DNA of 64,000 nucleotides from Actinomycetota bacterium (GCA_014238065.1 JABABU010000034.1:1-64000); one strand, 5' to 3'. Shown: positions 8,552-17,464, counted from the stretch's first letter. Notes: generated from the sequence alone by a model not told the origin. Program-made: numbers and translations.

Positions 8552-9282
8552 CTGACCAGCGTACCGATGGAAGCGCCCTCGACGACGGCACGGAAGTTGC
8601 CAGGGGTCATCACGTCGAACACGACGATCGGCGTATTGTTGTCCTTGCACACGGCGATGGCTGCGCTGTCCATGACGGCGAGCTCGTTGCTCAGAACGTC
8701 GAGGAACGTCACATCCTCAAGCAAAGTGGCGTCGGGAATGGTACGCGGGTCGGCGGTGTACACGCCGTCAATCCCAGAATGGGTGCCTTTCAAGACGACG
8801 TCGGCCTCGATCTCGACGGCACGAAGCGCCGCAGCCGTGTCGGTGGTGAAGAACGGATTCCCGGTTCCGGCAGCAAAGATCACGACCCGTCCCTTTTCGA
8901 GGTGTCGGACCGCCCTGCGGCGGATGTATGGCTCAGCCACCTGCGCCATGCCGATCGCCGTCATCACCCGGGTTGGCTGACCAAGACGCTCAAGAGCATC
9001 CTGGAACGCGAGTGCGTTGATAACGGTGCCGAGCATGCCCATGTAGTCGGATTGGGCCCGGTCCATACCACCGGACGCGCCCGTCATCCCGCGCCAGATG
9101 TTGCCGCCGCCGACCACGAGAGCGATGTCGATCTTGCACTCTCGACGGACCTCGACGATCTCGGCTGCGAGACGTTCGAGAACAACTGCGTCGAGACTCT
9201 CTTCTTTTGCTCCGAGTGCCTCGCCCGACAACTTCAGAACGACGCGCTTCCAATTCGAACGTGAGGAAGAAGAGTCAGACAA
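8548..9282 (-). CDS. pyrH: UMP kinase
   Basis: PyrH phosphorylates UMP to UDP and belongs to the amino acid kinase fold rather than the NMP kinase fold. The 244-residue protein has [11 protein letters not shown] near residue 14, the glycine-rich loop [10 protein letters not shown] near 56, and the nucleotide-binding segments [20 protein letters not shown] and [16 protein letters not shown]. The length is typical. It starts 3 bp after the tsf stop and overlaps frr by 4 bp, so tsf-pyrH-frr form one tightly packed unit. Confidence 0.96.
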   Translation of the reverse strand: MSDSSSSRSNWKRVVLKLSGEALGAKEESLDAVVLERLAAEIVEVRRECKIDIALVVGGGNIWRGMTGASGGMDRAQSDYMGMLGTVINALAFQDALERLGQPTRVMTAIGMAQVAEPYIRRRAVRHLEKGRVVIFAAGTGNPFFTTDTAAALRAVEIEADVVLKGTHSGIDGVYTADPRTIPDATLLEDVTFLDVLSNELAVMDSAAIAVCKDNNTPIVVFDVMTPGNFRAVVEGASIGTLVR

Positions 9283-9285
9283 AAT

Positions 9286-10080
9286 CTATGAGCCAATCTC
9301 GATCTGGGAGAAGTTGCGGATCTCATTGTTGCCCAGAAGTTGGCTGATCGTCTGCTTTTCGTCGCGGACCCACTTCTGCTCGAGCAACGTGTGCTCCTGG
9401 TACCAGGCGTTGAGGCGCCCGGCGACGATCTTCTCTATCGCCTGCTCTGGCTTGCCTTCGTTGCGGGTAATGGCCTCGAGGGCTTCACGTTCCGCTTCAA
9501 CGGCCTCGGTCGGCGCTTCGTCGCGGTGGAGGTAACTCGGACGTGAGAAGGCCGCGTGCATCGCGATGTCCCTCGCCAGTTCGCTGGAGTCACCGGAGAC
9601 ATGTACGAGCACGACGTTGACAGCTCGGCCGTTCTGGATGTGCACGTAACCGTTGAGAGCCTCGTCGTCGGCAGCCTCGAAGCGGGCGACTCGGCCGACC
9701 TCGATGTTCTCCTTGAGAGTGATCTTCATGTCGTCGACCTCGGTCGCGAGGGCAGCAACCGCTCCTTCACCATCAGCGGCAACAGCAGCAGCCATGGCAT
9801 CGGCAAGGGCGATGAATTGATCCGACTTGGCGACGAAGTCTGTCTCACACTTGAGTTCGACAGACGCGACCACGGAGTCGGAGATGTGTGATCCGACGAC
9901 ACCTTCGGTGTTGTCTCGGTCGGCACGCGCAGCGCTCTTGGCCAGGCCCTTCTCGCGAAGGAACTTCGCTGCCGCCTCGAAATCGCCGTCGTTGCCTTCA
10001 AGCGCCTTCTTCGCGTCCATCATTCCAGCGCCGGTCTGTTGCCGGAGGGTCTGAACGTCTTTCGCGGTGAAGCTTGCCAT
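9286..10080 (-). CDS. tsf: Elongation factor Ts
   Basis: EF-Ts is the nucleotide exchange factor for EF-Tu. The 264-residue protein begins with a UBA-like domain (VQTLRQQTGAGMMDAKKALE near 9-28) and contains the TDFVAKSDQF contact motif for EF-Tu near residue 80, followed by the two core subdomains. It lies 41 bp downstream of rpsB, as in most bacteria. No oddity seen. Confidence 0.97.
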   Translation of the reverse strand: MASFTAKDVQTLRQQTGAGMMDAKKALEGNDGDFEAAAKFLREKGLAKSAARADRDNTEGVVGSHISDSVVASVELKCETDFVAKSDQFIALADAMAAAVAADGEGAVAALATEVDDMKITLKENIEVGRVARFEAADDEALNGYVHIQNGRAVNVVLVHVSGDSSELARDIAMHAAFSRPSYLHRDEAPTEAVEAEREALEAITRNEGKPEQAIEKIVAGRLNAWYQEHTLLEQKWVRDEKQTISQLLGNNEIRNFSQIEIGS

Positions 10081-10121
10081 CTCGTTGTCCTTGTTACTGA
10101 GTCGTGGTGGGTGACTGAAGC

Positions 10122-11075
10122 TCAGCTGTCTGAGCTGGTCTCTTCCTCGGCAGGAGCTGCGGCCGTTTCCGCAGGAGCCTCTTCCGCAGGAGCTGCGGCC
10201 GTTTCCGCAGGAGCCTCGTCCGCAGGAGCTGCTTGCTCGGCAGCAGCAGCTGCCTCTGCGGCGATGCGGGCTTCACGTTCGGCAGCTGCTGAAGCGGCTT
10301 TGTTGGCCGCTTCAGACTGCTCGATCGCGAAGCGAGCCTCTTGCTCAGGTGAACGGGACGCCGCGGCTACGACGACGCCGCGCTTTTCTGCGATGAAACG
10401 GCCTTCACGGACCGCATCGGAGACGATGCGTGCCATGAGATGGGTCGAGCGGATCGCGTCGTCGTTGCCGGGGATCGGGAAGTCGATCACATCCGGGTCA
10501 CAGTTCGAGTCGACGACGGCAACGACAGGGATCTTGAGGCGGTTGGCCTCGGTCACCGCGATGTGCTCCTTGACGGTGTCGAGAATGAACACTGCGTCCG
10601 GCAGTTTCTCCATCTGGCGTATACCCCCGAGGTTACGCTGGAGCTTCTCCAGCTCACGTCCGAGGAGAAGTGCTTCCTTCTTGGGCATGTTGTCGAAGTC
10701 CCCGACCGCGAGCATGCGCTCGTATTCACGCATCTTCTCGACGCGCTTGGCGATCGTGCGGAAGTTCGTGAGCATGCCACCGAGCCAACGCTGGTTGATG
10801 TAAGGCATCCCGGACGTCTGGGCGAACTGCTGGATAGGGTCCTGGGCCTGGCGCTTGGTGCCGACGAACAGCACTGTGCCACCCTTGGCCACGAGGTCTC
10901 TCACGAACTCATAGGCAACACCGGTCCGCTGCATGGTCTGCTGCAGGTCGATGATGTAGATGCCGTTGCGCTCACCCCAGAGGAAACGATCCATTTTGGG
11001 ATTCCACCGACGGGTTTGATGCCCGAAATGGACTCCTGCTTCGAGAAGCTGGCGCATGGAAACGACGGCTGACAT
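10122..11075 (-). CDS. rpsB: 30S ribosomal protein S2 with Ala/Glu-rich tail
   Basis: S2 is a core protein of the small ribosomal subunit. The 317-residue product opens [20 protein letters not shown] and carries the family blocks [31 protein letters not shown] and GNDDAIRS. The start is the ATG at 11075, with GTAGGAG four bases upstream. The core ends near residue 245; a tail of about 70 residues rich in Ala, Glu and Pro follows and contains a 36-bp tandem repeat. Longer open frames to 11636 run through the upstream genes and are artefacts. A C-terminal extension of S2 is seen in other actinobacteria, but the repeat is a local feature. Confidence 0.96.
   Translation of the reverse strand: MSAVVSMRQLLEAGVHFGHQTRRWNPKMDRFLWGERNGIYIIDLQQTMQRTGVAYEFVRDLVAKGGTVLFVGTKRQAQDPIQQFAQTSGMPYINQRWLGGMLTNFRTIAKRVEKMREYERMLAVGDFDNMPKKEALLLGRELEKLQRNLGGIRQMEKLPDAVFILDTVKEHIAVTEANRLKIPVVAVVDSNCDPDVIDFPIPGNDDAIRSTHLMARIVSDAVREGRFIAEKRGVVVAAASRSPEQEARFAIEQSEAANKAASAAAEREARIAAEAAAAAEQAAPADEAPAETAAAPAEEAPAETAAAPAEEETSSDS
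10150..10232 (-). repeat. 36-bp tandem repeat in the S2 tail
   Basis: Two copies of a 36-base unit occupy 10150-10185 and 10186-10221 and differ at one base; the first 11 bases of a third copy follow to 10232. In the rpsB frame the unit encodes [12 protein letters not shown]. The repeat keeps the reading frame, so copy-number change would only alter tail length. Confidence 0.85.
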
Positions 11076-11082
11076 GTCACTC

Positions 11083-11289
11083 CTACCCAACGGTTGCACT
11101 GCACTGGCGCCGACGCTCTTCAGCGACCGTGGGTTGGTACCAGTGGAAGATGTATGTGTAATGCAGCGCCGAAATGGCGCCGAAGAGCGATTGTATCGGG
11201 TCGGCCTCGCCGAACGACGTGCGGCTCGAAGCGAGATACGCCTCGCTTCCGAGTTGCCACGACCAGTCGAGCTGGGACTGAATGGCCAC
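11083..11289 (-). CDS. Possible small protein or frameshifted C-terminal end of the M23 protein
   Basis: This 68-residue frame overlaps the last 170 bp of the M23 gene in a different frame and ends 7 bp before rpsB. Its codons have about 75% G/C at the third position, typical of this genome, while the M23 frame over the same bases has only about 48%. The peptide is normal-looking and aromatic-rich ([20 protein letters not shown], then [18 protein letters not shown]). No ribosome-binding site precedes the GTG at 11289. Either it is a separate gene whose start overlaps the M23 gene, or the M23 gene continues here after a frameshift. I do not recognise the family. Confidence 0.5.
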   Translation of the reverse strand: MAIQSQLDWSWQLGSEAYLASSRTSFGEADPIQSLFGAISALHYTYIFHWYQPTVAEERRRQCSATVG

Positions 11290-11722
11290 CGAAGAGCACG
11301 GCAGGGTCGACGTATGCGTTGCCGATGCGCGCGCTCACGTGCAGACGATCTCGCGCCGTCGCGACGTGCTGACCGGTTGCAACCTGCTGCCCGGCCGCGA
11401 CGCCGATCGACGCAACCGCACCGTAAGACGTTCTCACTCCGTCGACGTGCAAGACGGTGATGAACAGCCTTCCGGCAACGGGACCCGCGAACGTCACCAT
11501 CCCTGAACGTGCAGCCACGACCGTTTGGCCCGGCATCGTGTCGAACTCGACGCCTCGATTGCCCGGGGCGTACGGGCTCGCTGGCGCCCTGAAGTTGTCG
11601 ATGATCGGCGCGGTCACCGGCCAGACATACGGCCAAGGGTCGTCGGGCTCAGCCGTTGCGTGAACGGTCCCGACAGCGAGCGCGACAAGGACGCCGGCGA
11701 GTACCACAAGTGTTCTGGACAT
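11120..11722 (-). CDS. Secreted M23-family (LytM-like) protein with degenerate active site
   Basis: M23 proteins are usually zinc endopeptidases of peptidoglycan. The product starts with a signal peptide (about 1-24, cleavage near THATA-type VHATA/EPDD) and contains an M23 beta-sheet core at about 50-142. The first ligand motif, normally HxGxD, is here Asn55-Arg-Gly-Val-Glu59. The YxH motif reads SYGAV, and the HLHFE motif reads LHVSAR (His128). So at least two zinc ligands are changed and enzymatic activity is doubtful. An M23 gene near rpsB is common in actinobacteria. Residues after about 145 are Arg/His-rich with abnormal codon use, suggesting that the real reading frame changes near 11289. 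Confidence 0.75.
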   Translation of the reverse strand: MSRTLVVLAGVLVALAVGTVHATAEPDDPWPYVWPVTAPIIDNFRAPASPYAPGNRGVEFDTMPGQTVVAARSGMVTFAGPVAGRLFITVLHVDGVRTSYGAVASIGVAAGQQVATGQHVATARDRLHVSARIGNAYVDPAVLFGGHSVPARLVVATRKRGVSRFEPHVVRRGRPDTIALRRHFGAALHIHLPLVPTHGR

Positions 11723-11785
11723 GCACTTCTCCGCATCTCTCAGGATGAGGGGAAGTAACCGCCGAGGCTCGTGCCCGGCAGGGCG

Positions 11786-12592
11786 CTAGCGGCGTCCGGC
11801 TCCGAGGCTACCGGTGTCGCGATCGACAGCGGCCAGGCGTGACCTCATATGGGCCACGGCCTTGGTGTGAATCTGACAGATGCGTGACTCGGTCACGCCA
11901 AGCACCGAGCCGATGTCGGCAAGCGTCATGTTCTCGTAGTAGTACAGAGCGAGCACCAACTTCTCCCGCTCGGGGAGCAGGTTGATCTGATCCGCCATCG
12001 TATGGCGCTGCTCGTCGTGCTCGAAGGTGTCGACCGGGTTGTCATTTTCGCTGCTCAGCATGTCGCCGAGCGTCGCCGACTCACCATCTTCAGAGCCGAG
12101 CGGGTCCTCGAGGGCGAGCAGACCCGCGTTACCCACCTGGCGAAGCATCTTGCGGACTTGGTCCGGGCGGAGTCCGAGTTCTTCGCCGAGTTCGTCCTCG
12201 GTCGGAAGTCGGTAGAGCCGAGCGAGGTAGCTCTGGTTGACACGTTCGACCTGACGTGCCTTCGTTCTCACCGAGCGAGGCACCCAGTCATACGAACGCA
12301 GCTCATCGAGGATGGCGCCGCGGATGCGGGACATGGCGTAAGTCTCGAACTTGAAGCCTCGCTCTGGCTCGAACTTCGCGATGGCGTCGATGAGTCCGAA
12401 CATGCCGTTGCTCATGAGCTCTGGCTGTTCGACACTGCCGGGAAGCCCGGCTGCAACACGGCTGGCGACGAACTTCACCAGCGGCGCATAGTGGACAATC
12501 AGGCGATCACGATCGTCCTGTGACCTATCCGAGCGGTACCGTGACCACAGCCTTTCAATCGTGTTTGTGTCGTTGCTGGAGTGTTCGGTCAC
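11786..12592 (-). CDS. whiG: RNA polymerase sigma factor, WhiG/FliA family (sigma-28 type)
   Basis: Directs RNA polymerase to an alternative promoter class. The 268-residue protein has region 2 (LIVHYAPLVKFVASRVAAGL to FETYAMSRIRGAILDELRS), the diagnostic DWVPRSVR stretch near residue 102, region 3 (RLPTEDELGEELGLRPDQVR) and region 4 with the helix-turn-helix (MTLADIGSVLGVTESRICQI). In Streptomyces whiG is also beside rpsB and drives sporulation; in motile bacteria the same family drives flagellar genes. No flagellar or sporulation gene is in this window, so the regulon is unknown. The GTG start at 12592 lies 15 bp after the xerC stop. Confidence 0.9.
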   Translation of the reverse strand: MTEHSSNDTNTIERLWSRYRSDRSQDDRDRLIVHYAPLVKFVASRVAAGLPGSVEQPELMSNGMFGLIDAIAKFEPERGFKFETYAMSRIRGAILDELRSYDWVPRSVRTKARQVERVNQSYLARLYRLPTEDELGEELGLRPDQVRKMLRQVGNAGLLALEDPLGSEDGESATLGDMLSSENDNPVDTFEHDEQRHTMADQINLLPEREKLVLALYYYENMTLADIGSVLGVTESRICQIHTKAVAHMRSRLAAVDRDTGSLGAGRR

Positions 12593-12607
12593 TGATTCCC
12601 TGAATGT

Positions 12608-13504
12608 TCATGCTCGCGGATGGCTCGCTTCGAACACACGCCTAAGACGTTCCTTGCTGACGTGTGTATATAGCTGCGTAGTACCCAAGTCGGCATGTCC
12701 GAGGAGTTCTTGAACACTTCTAAGATCTGCTCCTCCATCAAGCAGGTGCGTTGCGAAGGTGTGACGGAGCGCGTGCGGGTGCGTCGGCACCACAGAACGG
12801 CGGTCGAGGATCCTGCGCGCATCGCGTGGCGTAAGCCGTTTTCCCCTTGTGTTGAGGAAGATTGCGTCAGGAGCTTCGTCACCGCCGGCGCAAACGGTCT
12901 CGACAAATTCGGACCTTCCGGTACGGACCCAAACCCACAGCGCTTCAGTCGCTGGCGCAGAAAGTGGTACCCGCCGCCACTTGCCTCCCTTACCCATCAC
13001 GTCAACAGTCGATGCAGACAGGTCAATGTCGGAATGTCCGAGCGAACACGCTTCTGCTATCCGGAGGCCCGAACCGTAGAGCAGCTCGAGGAGCGCAGCG
13101 TCACGCCGGCCTGTTGCCGAGCTTGCGTCTGCATCTGGACGATCGAGCAGATCCGCGACCTCTTCGTCTTTGAGGACGCGGGGCAATCGCGACTCGCCCC
13201 TGGGCGCTGTCAGGCCCACGGTGGGGTCGACGGAGATTCGTCCGCGACGGTGGAGCCAACCGAAGTATCGCCGCAGCGACGACGCTCGACGGGCGAGCGT
13301 GGTCGGCGCCAAGCCCGAGGTCACACCGAACGCCAGGTACCGCCGTAGATGGATTCGCTCGACCAAGACGGGAGTGTCGATCTCGGCACGTCGTAGCCAG
13401 TCGGCGAGCTGCTCGACGTCTCGCCGGTAGGCGCGACGGGTCGCCTCGGACACGCTGGTCAGAGAAACCAGAAAATCGTCGATACTCCACGCGGCCTGCG
13501 ACAC
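12608..13504 (-). CDS. xerC: Tyrosine recombinase XerC
   Basis: Resolves chromosome dimers at dif together with a partner Xer protein. The 298-residue product has the N-terminal SAM-like DNA-binding domain (1-105) and a catalytic domain with the complete set of active-site residues: Arg148 (SGLRIAE), Lys172, His244 and Arg247 (HALRHTFATHL), His270 (LLGHADLGTTQLYTH) and Tyr279. The location between dprA and the sigma gene is the chromosomal xerC position in actinobacteria, so this is not evidence for an integrated element. The start is GTG at 13504. Confidence 0.93.
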   Translation of the reverse strand: MSQAAWSIDDFLVSLTSVSEATRRAYRRDVEQLADWLRRAEIDTPVLVERIHLRRYLAFGVTSGLAPTTLARRASSLRRYFGWLHRRGRISVDPTVGLTAPRGESRLPRVLKDEEVADLLDRPDADASSATGRRDAALLELLYGSGLRIAEACSLGHSDIDLSASTVDVMGKGGKWRRVPLSAPATEALWVWVRTGRSEFVETVCAGGDEAPDAIFLNTRGKRLTPRDARRILDRRSVVPTHPHALRHTFATHLLDGGADLRSVQELLGHADLGTTQLYTHVSKERLRRVFEASHPRA

Positions 13505-13585
13505 GTGATCCGAAGATACCGATCGCGGCGCGCTGTTCGGAAGCAGGGTTCAGAAGCAAGAGATGAAGAACAGCTTCGGACGGCT

Positions 13586-14704
13586 TCATGAACGCTGCCA
13601 CCATCCGCCGATGTCTTTGACATGGTTGACCGACTCCAGCTCGCTCAGCCGCGACAGAACAGTCGACACCTCGAGGCCGGTGCGCGCCATGACAGTGTCG
13701 ATGGAAGTCCCGTCGTAGTCCACCGCTTCGAGCACGTCGACAAGATGCTCATCGACATGGCGCTCTGTCAGTTCGCGGACCTGCCCACCGCAGGACGAGT
13801 CGCTCAGACCGAGCGCCACGAGCACGTCGGACAGCTCACTCACCGGGGCGCACCCTTGAACAAGAAGGCGATTCGTTCCCAGTGACTGGGGGCTCGTGAC
13901 GGGGCCAGGAACAGCCATCACGACCCTGTCACGCTCGAGTGCAGCGTCAACTGTGTGGAGAGAACCCCCGGTCGCCACCGACTCGACCACGACAACCACA
14001 TCGGCAAGGGCTGCGATGATGCGGTTCCTCGCAGGAAACCGCCACTTGGCCGGCTCGACGCCGAGTGGTGCCTCCGACCACAGTCGACCTTTCGCTGCGA
14101 CTTCGGTCCACAGTCGGGCATTGTTTCGCGGGTAGATCACGTCGAGCCCAGAGCCCACGACACCCACCACTCGCCCTCCGGCGTCGAGCGCGGCCCGCTG
14201 TGCTGCCCCGTCGATGCCGACAGCAAGTCCGGACACCACGGCGACGTCATGAGCGGCCAAGCCTCTGCCGAGAGTCGCTGCAACGTTCCTGCCGTAGTGG
14301 GTCGAGCGGCGACTCCCGACAATGGCGACCGCTGGCGACTGTCGTCCGGTCAGTGGGCCAGTGCCGAACAGCACCGCTGGCGGAGCAGGATCGAATTCTT
14401 CGTCGATAGGCCAATCTGCGCTTGCGGCAGTGAGCACATCGATCCGACACTCTGTGTGTCGGCGCCACATTTCGTCGACGTCGAGGTCGCGCGCCTCGGA
14501 CCTCCACTGCGCCACGAGAGCTTCACTCACTCCGGCCACCCCGAGATGTCCGGGGTAGTCGGCGCCGGACGCCGAGCACAGCATGGACCACGTTGCACGC
14601 GGACCTCGGTCTCCGACGATCGCATCGATGCGTCTCGGACCCATACCGGGCAGTGCAGTGAGCGCCGCGAAGAAAGCAGCGTCGGGTATTGGCTTCGGGC
14701 TCAT
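13586..14704 (-). CDS. dprA: DNA-processing protein DprA
   Basis: DprA binds incoming single-stranded DNA during transformation and loads RecA. The 372-residue protein has an N-terminal helical region (GMGPRRIDAIVGD near 20), the Rossmann-like core (IVGSRRSTHYGRNVA near 130, VVSGLAVGIDGAAQRAAL near 155, GSGLDVIYPRNN, ARNRIIAALADVVVVVE) and a C-terminal winged-helix domain (about 305-372). The ATG at 14704 overlaps the comM stop in ATGA. With comM it suggests a capacity for DNA uptake or recombination; no pilus genes are seen here. Confidence 0.94.
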   Translation of the reverse strand: MSPKPIPDAAFFAALTALPGMGPRRIDAIVGDRGPRATWSMLCSASGADYPGHLGVAGVSEALVAQWRSEARDLDVDEMWRRHTECRIDVLTAASADWPIDEEFDPAPPAVLFGTGPLTGRQSPAVAIVGSRRSTHYGRNVAATLGRGLAAHDVAVVSGLAVGIDGAAQRAALDAGGRVVGVVGSGLDVIYPRNNARLWTEVAAKGRLWSEAPLGVEPAKWRFPARNRIIAALADVVVVVESVATGGSLHTVDAALERDRVVMAVPGPVTSPQSLGTNRLLVQGCAPVSELSDVLVALGLSDSSCGGQVRELTERHVDEHLVDVLEAVDYDGTSIDTVMARTGLEVSTVLSRLSELESVNHVKDIGGWWQRS

Positions 14705-16224
14705 CGACCGACTGCAGCGAGCAGCCTGCTCGGATCTGCCCTGAGGTTCATCGCGGCCCGGATCCCATCGGAATCAATGGGCACATCGTCTCCTGCGAGG
14801 TCCGACATCGTGAGAGCCACTCGTCGGATGCGCTGCACCCCACGAGCGGAAATGCAGCCACGAGACAACTCTTCGCGTAGCACGCCGAGCGCGCTGTCGG
14901 TCAACGGAGCAACCTCGTCCATCGCGTCGTCCGGTATCGCCGCGTTGAATTCGAAGCCACGCACCAACGAGCGATCCCGGCATGTCGCTACTCGGCCGGC
15001 CACATCGACGCTCGGCTCACCTGAGGGACCATCGACCACCGCTTCCGGCGCGGGACGCTGAACAAGGACCCGGAGATCGAACCGATCGAGAAACGGACCT
15101 GACAGTCGACGTCCGTACCGGTACCGCTCACGATCGCTGCATCGGCACCAGCCGGGACGGCCGGCCTCGCCGCACGGGCATGGGTTCATCGCCGCGACCA
15201 ACAGAAACTCGGCGGGAAAGGTGGTAGAGCCCTGACTTCGCGTCACCCGAATCGCGCCCTCCTCGAGTGGCTCACGAAGCATCTCGAGACAGCTGGGTGC
15301 GAATTCGCCCATCTCGTCGAGGAAGAGAATCCCTCGGTGCGCCATGCTGATCTCGCCGGGACGCAGAGTGGCACTCCCTCCCCCGACAAGCGCGACCGCC
15401 GACGAGCCGTGATGAGGTGCCCTGACCGGCGGTCGTCTGATGAGTCTGCCCCTTGGCAGGCTGACTCCGACCGCGTTGTGAATGAGCGACACTTCGAGTG
15501 CGGCGTAGTCGTCGAGATCAGGTAGCAGGCCGGCAACTCGGCGAGCCAACATCGTCTTGCCAGATCCTGGTGGTCCGAGCATCAGTAGATGGTGACCGCC
15601 AGCAGCAGCAACTTCGACTGCGAGACGACCAAGTGGCTGACCACGAACATCGGCGAGGTCTGCGCTGCAGAAGTCCTTCGGTTGGGTTCCGGTCGCATAC
15701 GTCGGGGGTTCCGGCCATGACGCGAGGCCGGTCAGCGCTTCGATCAGCCCGCGGAGCGTCCCTGCGCCCTTCACCGTGACATCTGGCGCGAGATCTGCGT
15801 CGCTCACCGAACTCTGAGCCACGACCACTTCGGTGTCGGCCAAGCTTGCAACAATCGGAAGGATGCCATTCACAGATCGAATGGCACCATCCAGACCGAG
15901 TTCACCGACAAACGACCGGCCGACAACAACGTCGGACGCCAACTGATCGGTCGCTACCAGGAGCCCGATCGCGATCGCGACATCGAGCGACGAACCGGTC
16001 TTGCGAACCCCGCTCGGAGCGAGGTTCACGGTGACACGTTTACCAGGCCACTCGTGGCCACTCGACATGAGCGCAGCACGGACGCGGTCGCGCGCCTCAC
16101 GGCATGCGGCGTCGGGAAGTCCGACGATGGTGAAACTCGGGATGCCGTTCGATGCATGCACTTCGACACGAACCGGGATGCCGGCAATTCCGGAGAGTGT
16201 GGCTGACGACACGACTGCCAACAT
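14701..16224 (-). CDS. comM: YifB/ComM family Mg-chelatase-like AAA+ ATPase
   Basis: ComM-type helicases promote branch migration during natural transformation. The ~507-residue protein has the N-terminal Lon-protease-like domain (GIPVRVEVHASNGIPSFTIV near 13), the Walker A loop GPPGSGKTM, Walker B GILFLDEM, the zinc-finger-like CPCGEAGRPGWCRCSD and the C-terminal Mg_chelatase_C region. I chose the ATG at 16224 (MLAVVSSATLSG) because it matches the family start; an in-frame ATG six codons upstream (16242) is possible. The neighbour yraN, common upstream in actinobacteria, is absent; the next gene upstream is on the other strand. Confidence 0.93.
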   Translation of the reverse strand: MLAVVSSATLSGIAGIPVRVEVHASNGIPSFTIVGLPDAACREARDRVRAALMSSGHEWPGKRVTVNLAPSGVRKTGSSLDVAIAIGLLVATDQLASDVVVGRSFVGELGLDGAIRSVNGILPIVASLADTEVVVAQSSVSDADLAPDVTVKGAGTLRGLIEALTGLASWPEPPTYATGTQPKDFCSADLADVRGQPLGRLAVEVAAAGGHHLLMLGPPGSGKTMLARRVAGLLPDLDDYAALEVSLIHNAVGVSLPRGRLIRRPPVRAPHHGSSAVALVGGGSATLRPGEISMAHRGILFLDEMGEFAPSCLEMLREPLEEGAIRVTRSQGSTTFPAEFLLVAAMNPCPCGEAGRPGWCRCSDRERYRYGRRLSGPFLDRFDLRVLVQRPAPEAVVDGPSGEPSVDVAGRVATCRDRSLVRGFEFNAAIPDDAMDEVAPLTDSALGVLREELSRGCISARGVQRIRRVALTMSDLAGDDVPIDSDGIRAAMNLRADPSRLLAAVGR

Positions 16225-16356
16225 GACGTCGCTTCCCTTCATTGGCCCGATGGGGCGGATGCAAGGGGAAGTCCGGAGCTGGCGGTGGGCTGAGGTGAAC
16301 CTAGCTGGGGACTGGGACACCCTCCACCCGGAGGCGACGAGGCCAACCTGTCCATC

Positions 16357-16623
16357 ATGAAGTCGCAGGCTGAATCACGAACTCCTTCGCTGATGGTCGT
16401 CGGCGACAGACCTCCTGCTCCGGGGTGCCATGTCGGGGCAACCATCGAGTCACAGGTCGACGAGAACAGCACGATCATCGTCGATGGCACCGGAACCCGG
16501 TTTGTCCACAACATCGAAGAGCAGCCTCCGGCAATCTCTCTCGAGGACGTAAACGTTGCGCTTCCGTTCGATGTCTCGTCCGGCTGCCTCCCAGAGTCGT
16601 ACGTCGGCTTCGCCCATGACTGA
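16357..16623 (+). CDS. Possible small hypothetical protein
   Basis: An 88-residue frame lies in the 451-bp gap between comM and the next SDR gene. Third-position G/C is about 69%, close to the genome norm, and the second half (IIVDGTGTRFVHNIEEQPPA) looks like real protein. There is no clear ribosome-binding site and the frame is open from 16294, so the start is uncertain. The overlapping minus-strand frame (16239-16673) looks less convincing. The family is not recognised. Nothing else is apparent in 16225-16675 apart from the short run before the SDR start. Confidence 0.35.
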   Translation: MKSQAESRTPSLMVVGDRPPAPGCHVGATIESQVDENSTIIVDGTGTRFVHNIEEQPPAISLEDVNVALPFDVSSGCLPESYVGFAHD

Positions 16624-16675
16624 CCGACGCCCTCCGTTGACTCCCCGCTCACACGCGTGGACCTACGATGCATCT

Positions 16676-17464
16676 ATGGGAACTCTTGACGAATACCGCG
16701 CACTGTTCGACCTGAGCGGTACTCGCGCCGCGGTCATCGGAGCGGGTTCCGGCATCGGCGAAGCTTGCGCATGGGCGCTGGCGGCCCACGGTGCCCACGT
16801 CATGTGCGGCGACCTGAACGAGACCACTGCAGCCGGTGTCGCGGCGGCGATCGTGTCGGATGGCGGAGCCGCGACGTCCGCCCCGGTCGACATCACCGAT
16901 GCCGCATCGGTCGCCTCGCTGTTCGAAGGCGACCCGATCGACTCGGCGGTGATCACACCATCGATCAATGTCCGTAAACCGCTGCTCGACATGTCGGAGG
17001 ACGAGTTCTCACGAGTGATCGACCTCAACTTGAAGGGCACCTTCAACGCCATGCGTGCTGCCGGCAGTCACATGGCTCGCAACGGCGCCGGTTCGATCAT
17101 CGTATTCAGCTCAGTTCGCTCACAAGTGGTCGAACCGGGCCAAGGTGTCTACGCTGCGACGAAGGCCGGAGCCATCGCACTCGTGAAAACAATGGCGGCA
17201 GAACTCGCAGACGACGGTGTGCGCGTCAATGCCGTTGCTCCTGGCGTCGTCGAGACACCCCTCACGCAGCAGATCAAGAACAGCCCGGACTGGTACCAGG
17301 CATACGCTGACATCAGCGCTCTCGGCCGCTGGTCGCAGCCGTCAGAACAGACCGGCGCCGTTGTATACCTCGCTTCGCAGGCATCGTCGTTCGTGACCGG
17401 CTCGACCCAGTTCGTCGATGGCGGCTGGCTGGCCGTGGATGGCCGTTTTACGCCACCTCTGTGA
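16676..17464 (+). CDS. Short-chain dehydrogenase/reductase (SDR)
   Basis: An NAD(P)-dependent oxidoreductase of the classical SDR family, 262 residues. The cofactor loop is GAGSGIGE at 22-29. The active site has Ser in IVFSSVRS and the YxxxK motif as YAATK. The C-terminal block ends SSFVTGSTQFVDGGW. The usual NNAG motif is replaced by TPSINVRKP, a variation that can occur in gluconate-dehydrogenase-like members. The ATG at 16676 is the start; an open frame to 16556 lacks coding support. Its 3' end overlaps the convergent M20 peptidase gene by 17 bp. The substrate is unknown. Confidence 0.88.
   Translation: MGTLDEYRALFDLSGTRAAVIGAGSGIGEACAWALAAHGAHVMCGDLNETTAAGVAAAIVSDGGAATSAPVDITDAASVASLFEGDPIDSAVITPSINVRKPLLDMSEDEFSRVIDLNLKGTFNAMRAAGSHMARNGAGSIIVFSSVRSQVVEPGQGVYAATKAGAIALVKTMAAELADDGVRVNAVAPGVVETPLTQQIKNSPDWYQAYADISALGRWSQPSEQTGAVVYLASQASSFVTGSTQFVDGGWLAVDGRFTPPL

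Noticed and set aside
10122-11636. 504-residue extended rpsB frame
   Set aside because: The extra N-terminal part runs through the M23 gene and the 68-residue frame. The ATG at 11075 has a ribosome-binding site and the family N-terminus.
12608-13504. Tyrosine recombinase as a sign of an integrated element
   Set aside because: It sits in the conserved chromosomal xerC position between dprA and the sigma gene; no attachment-site repeats or phage genes nearby.
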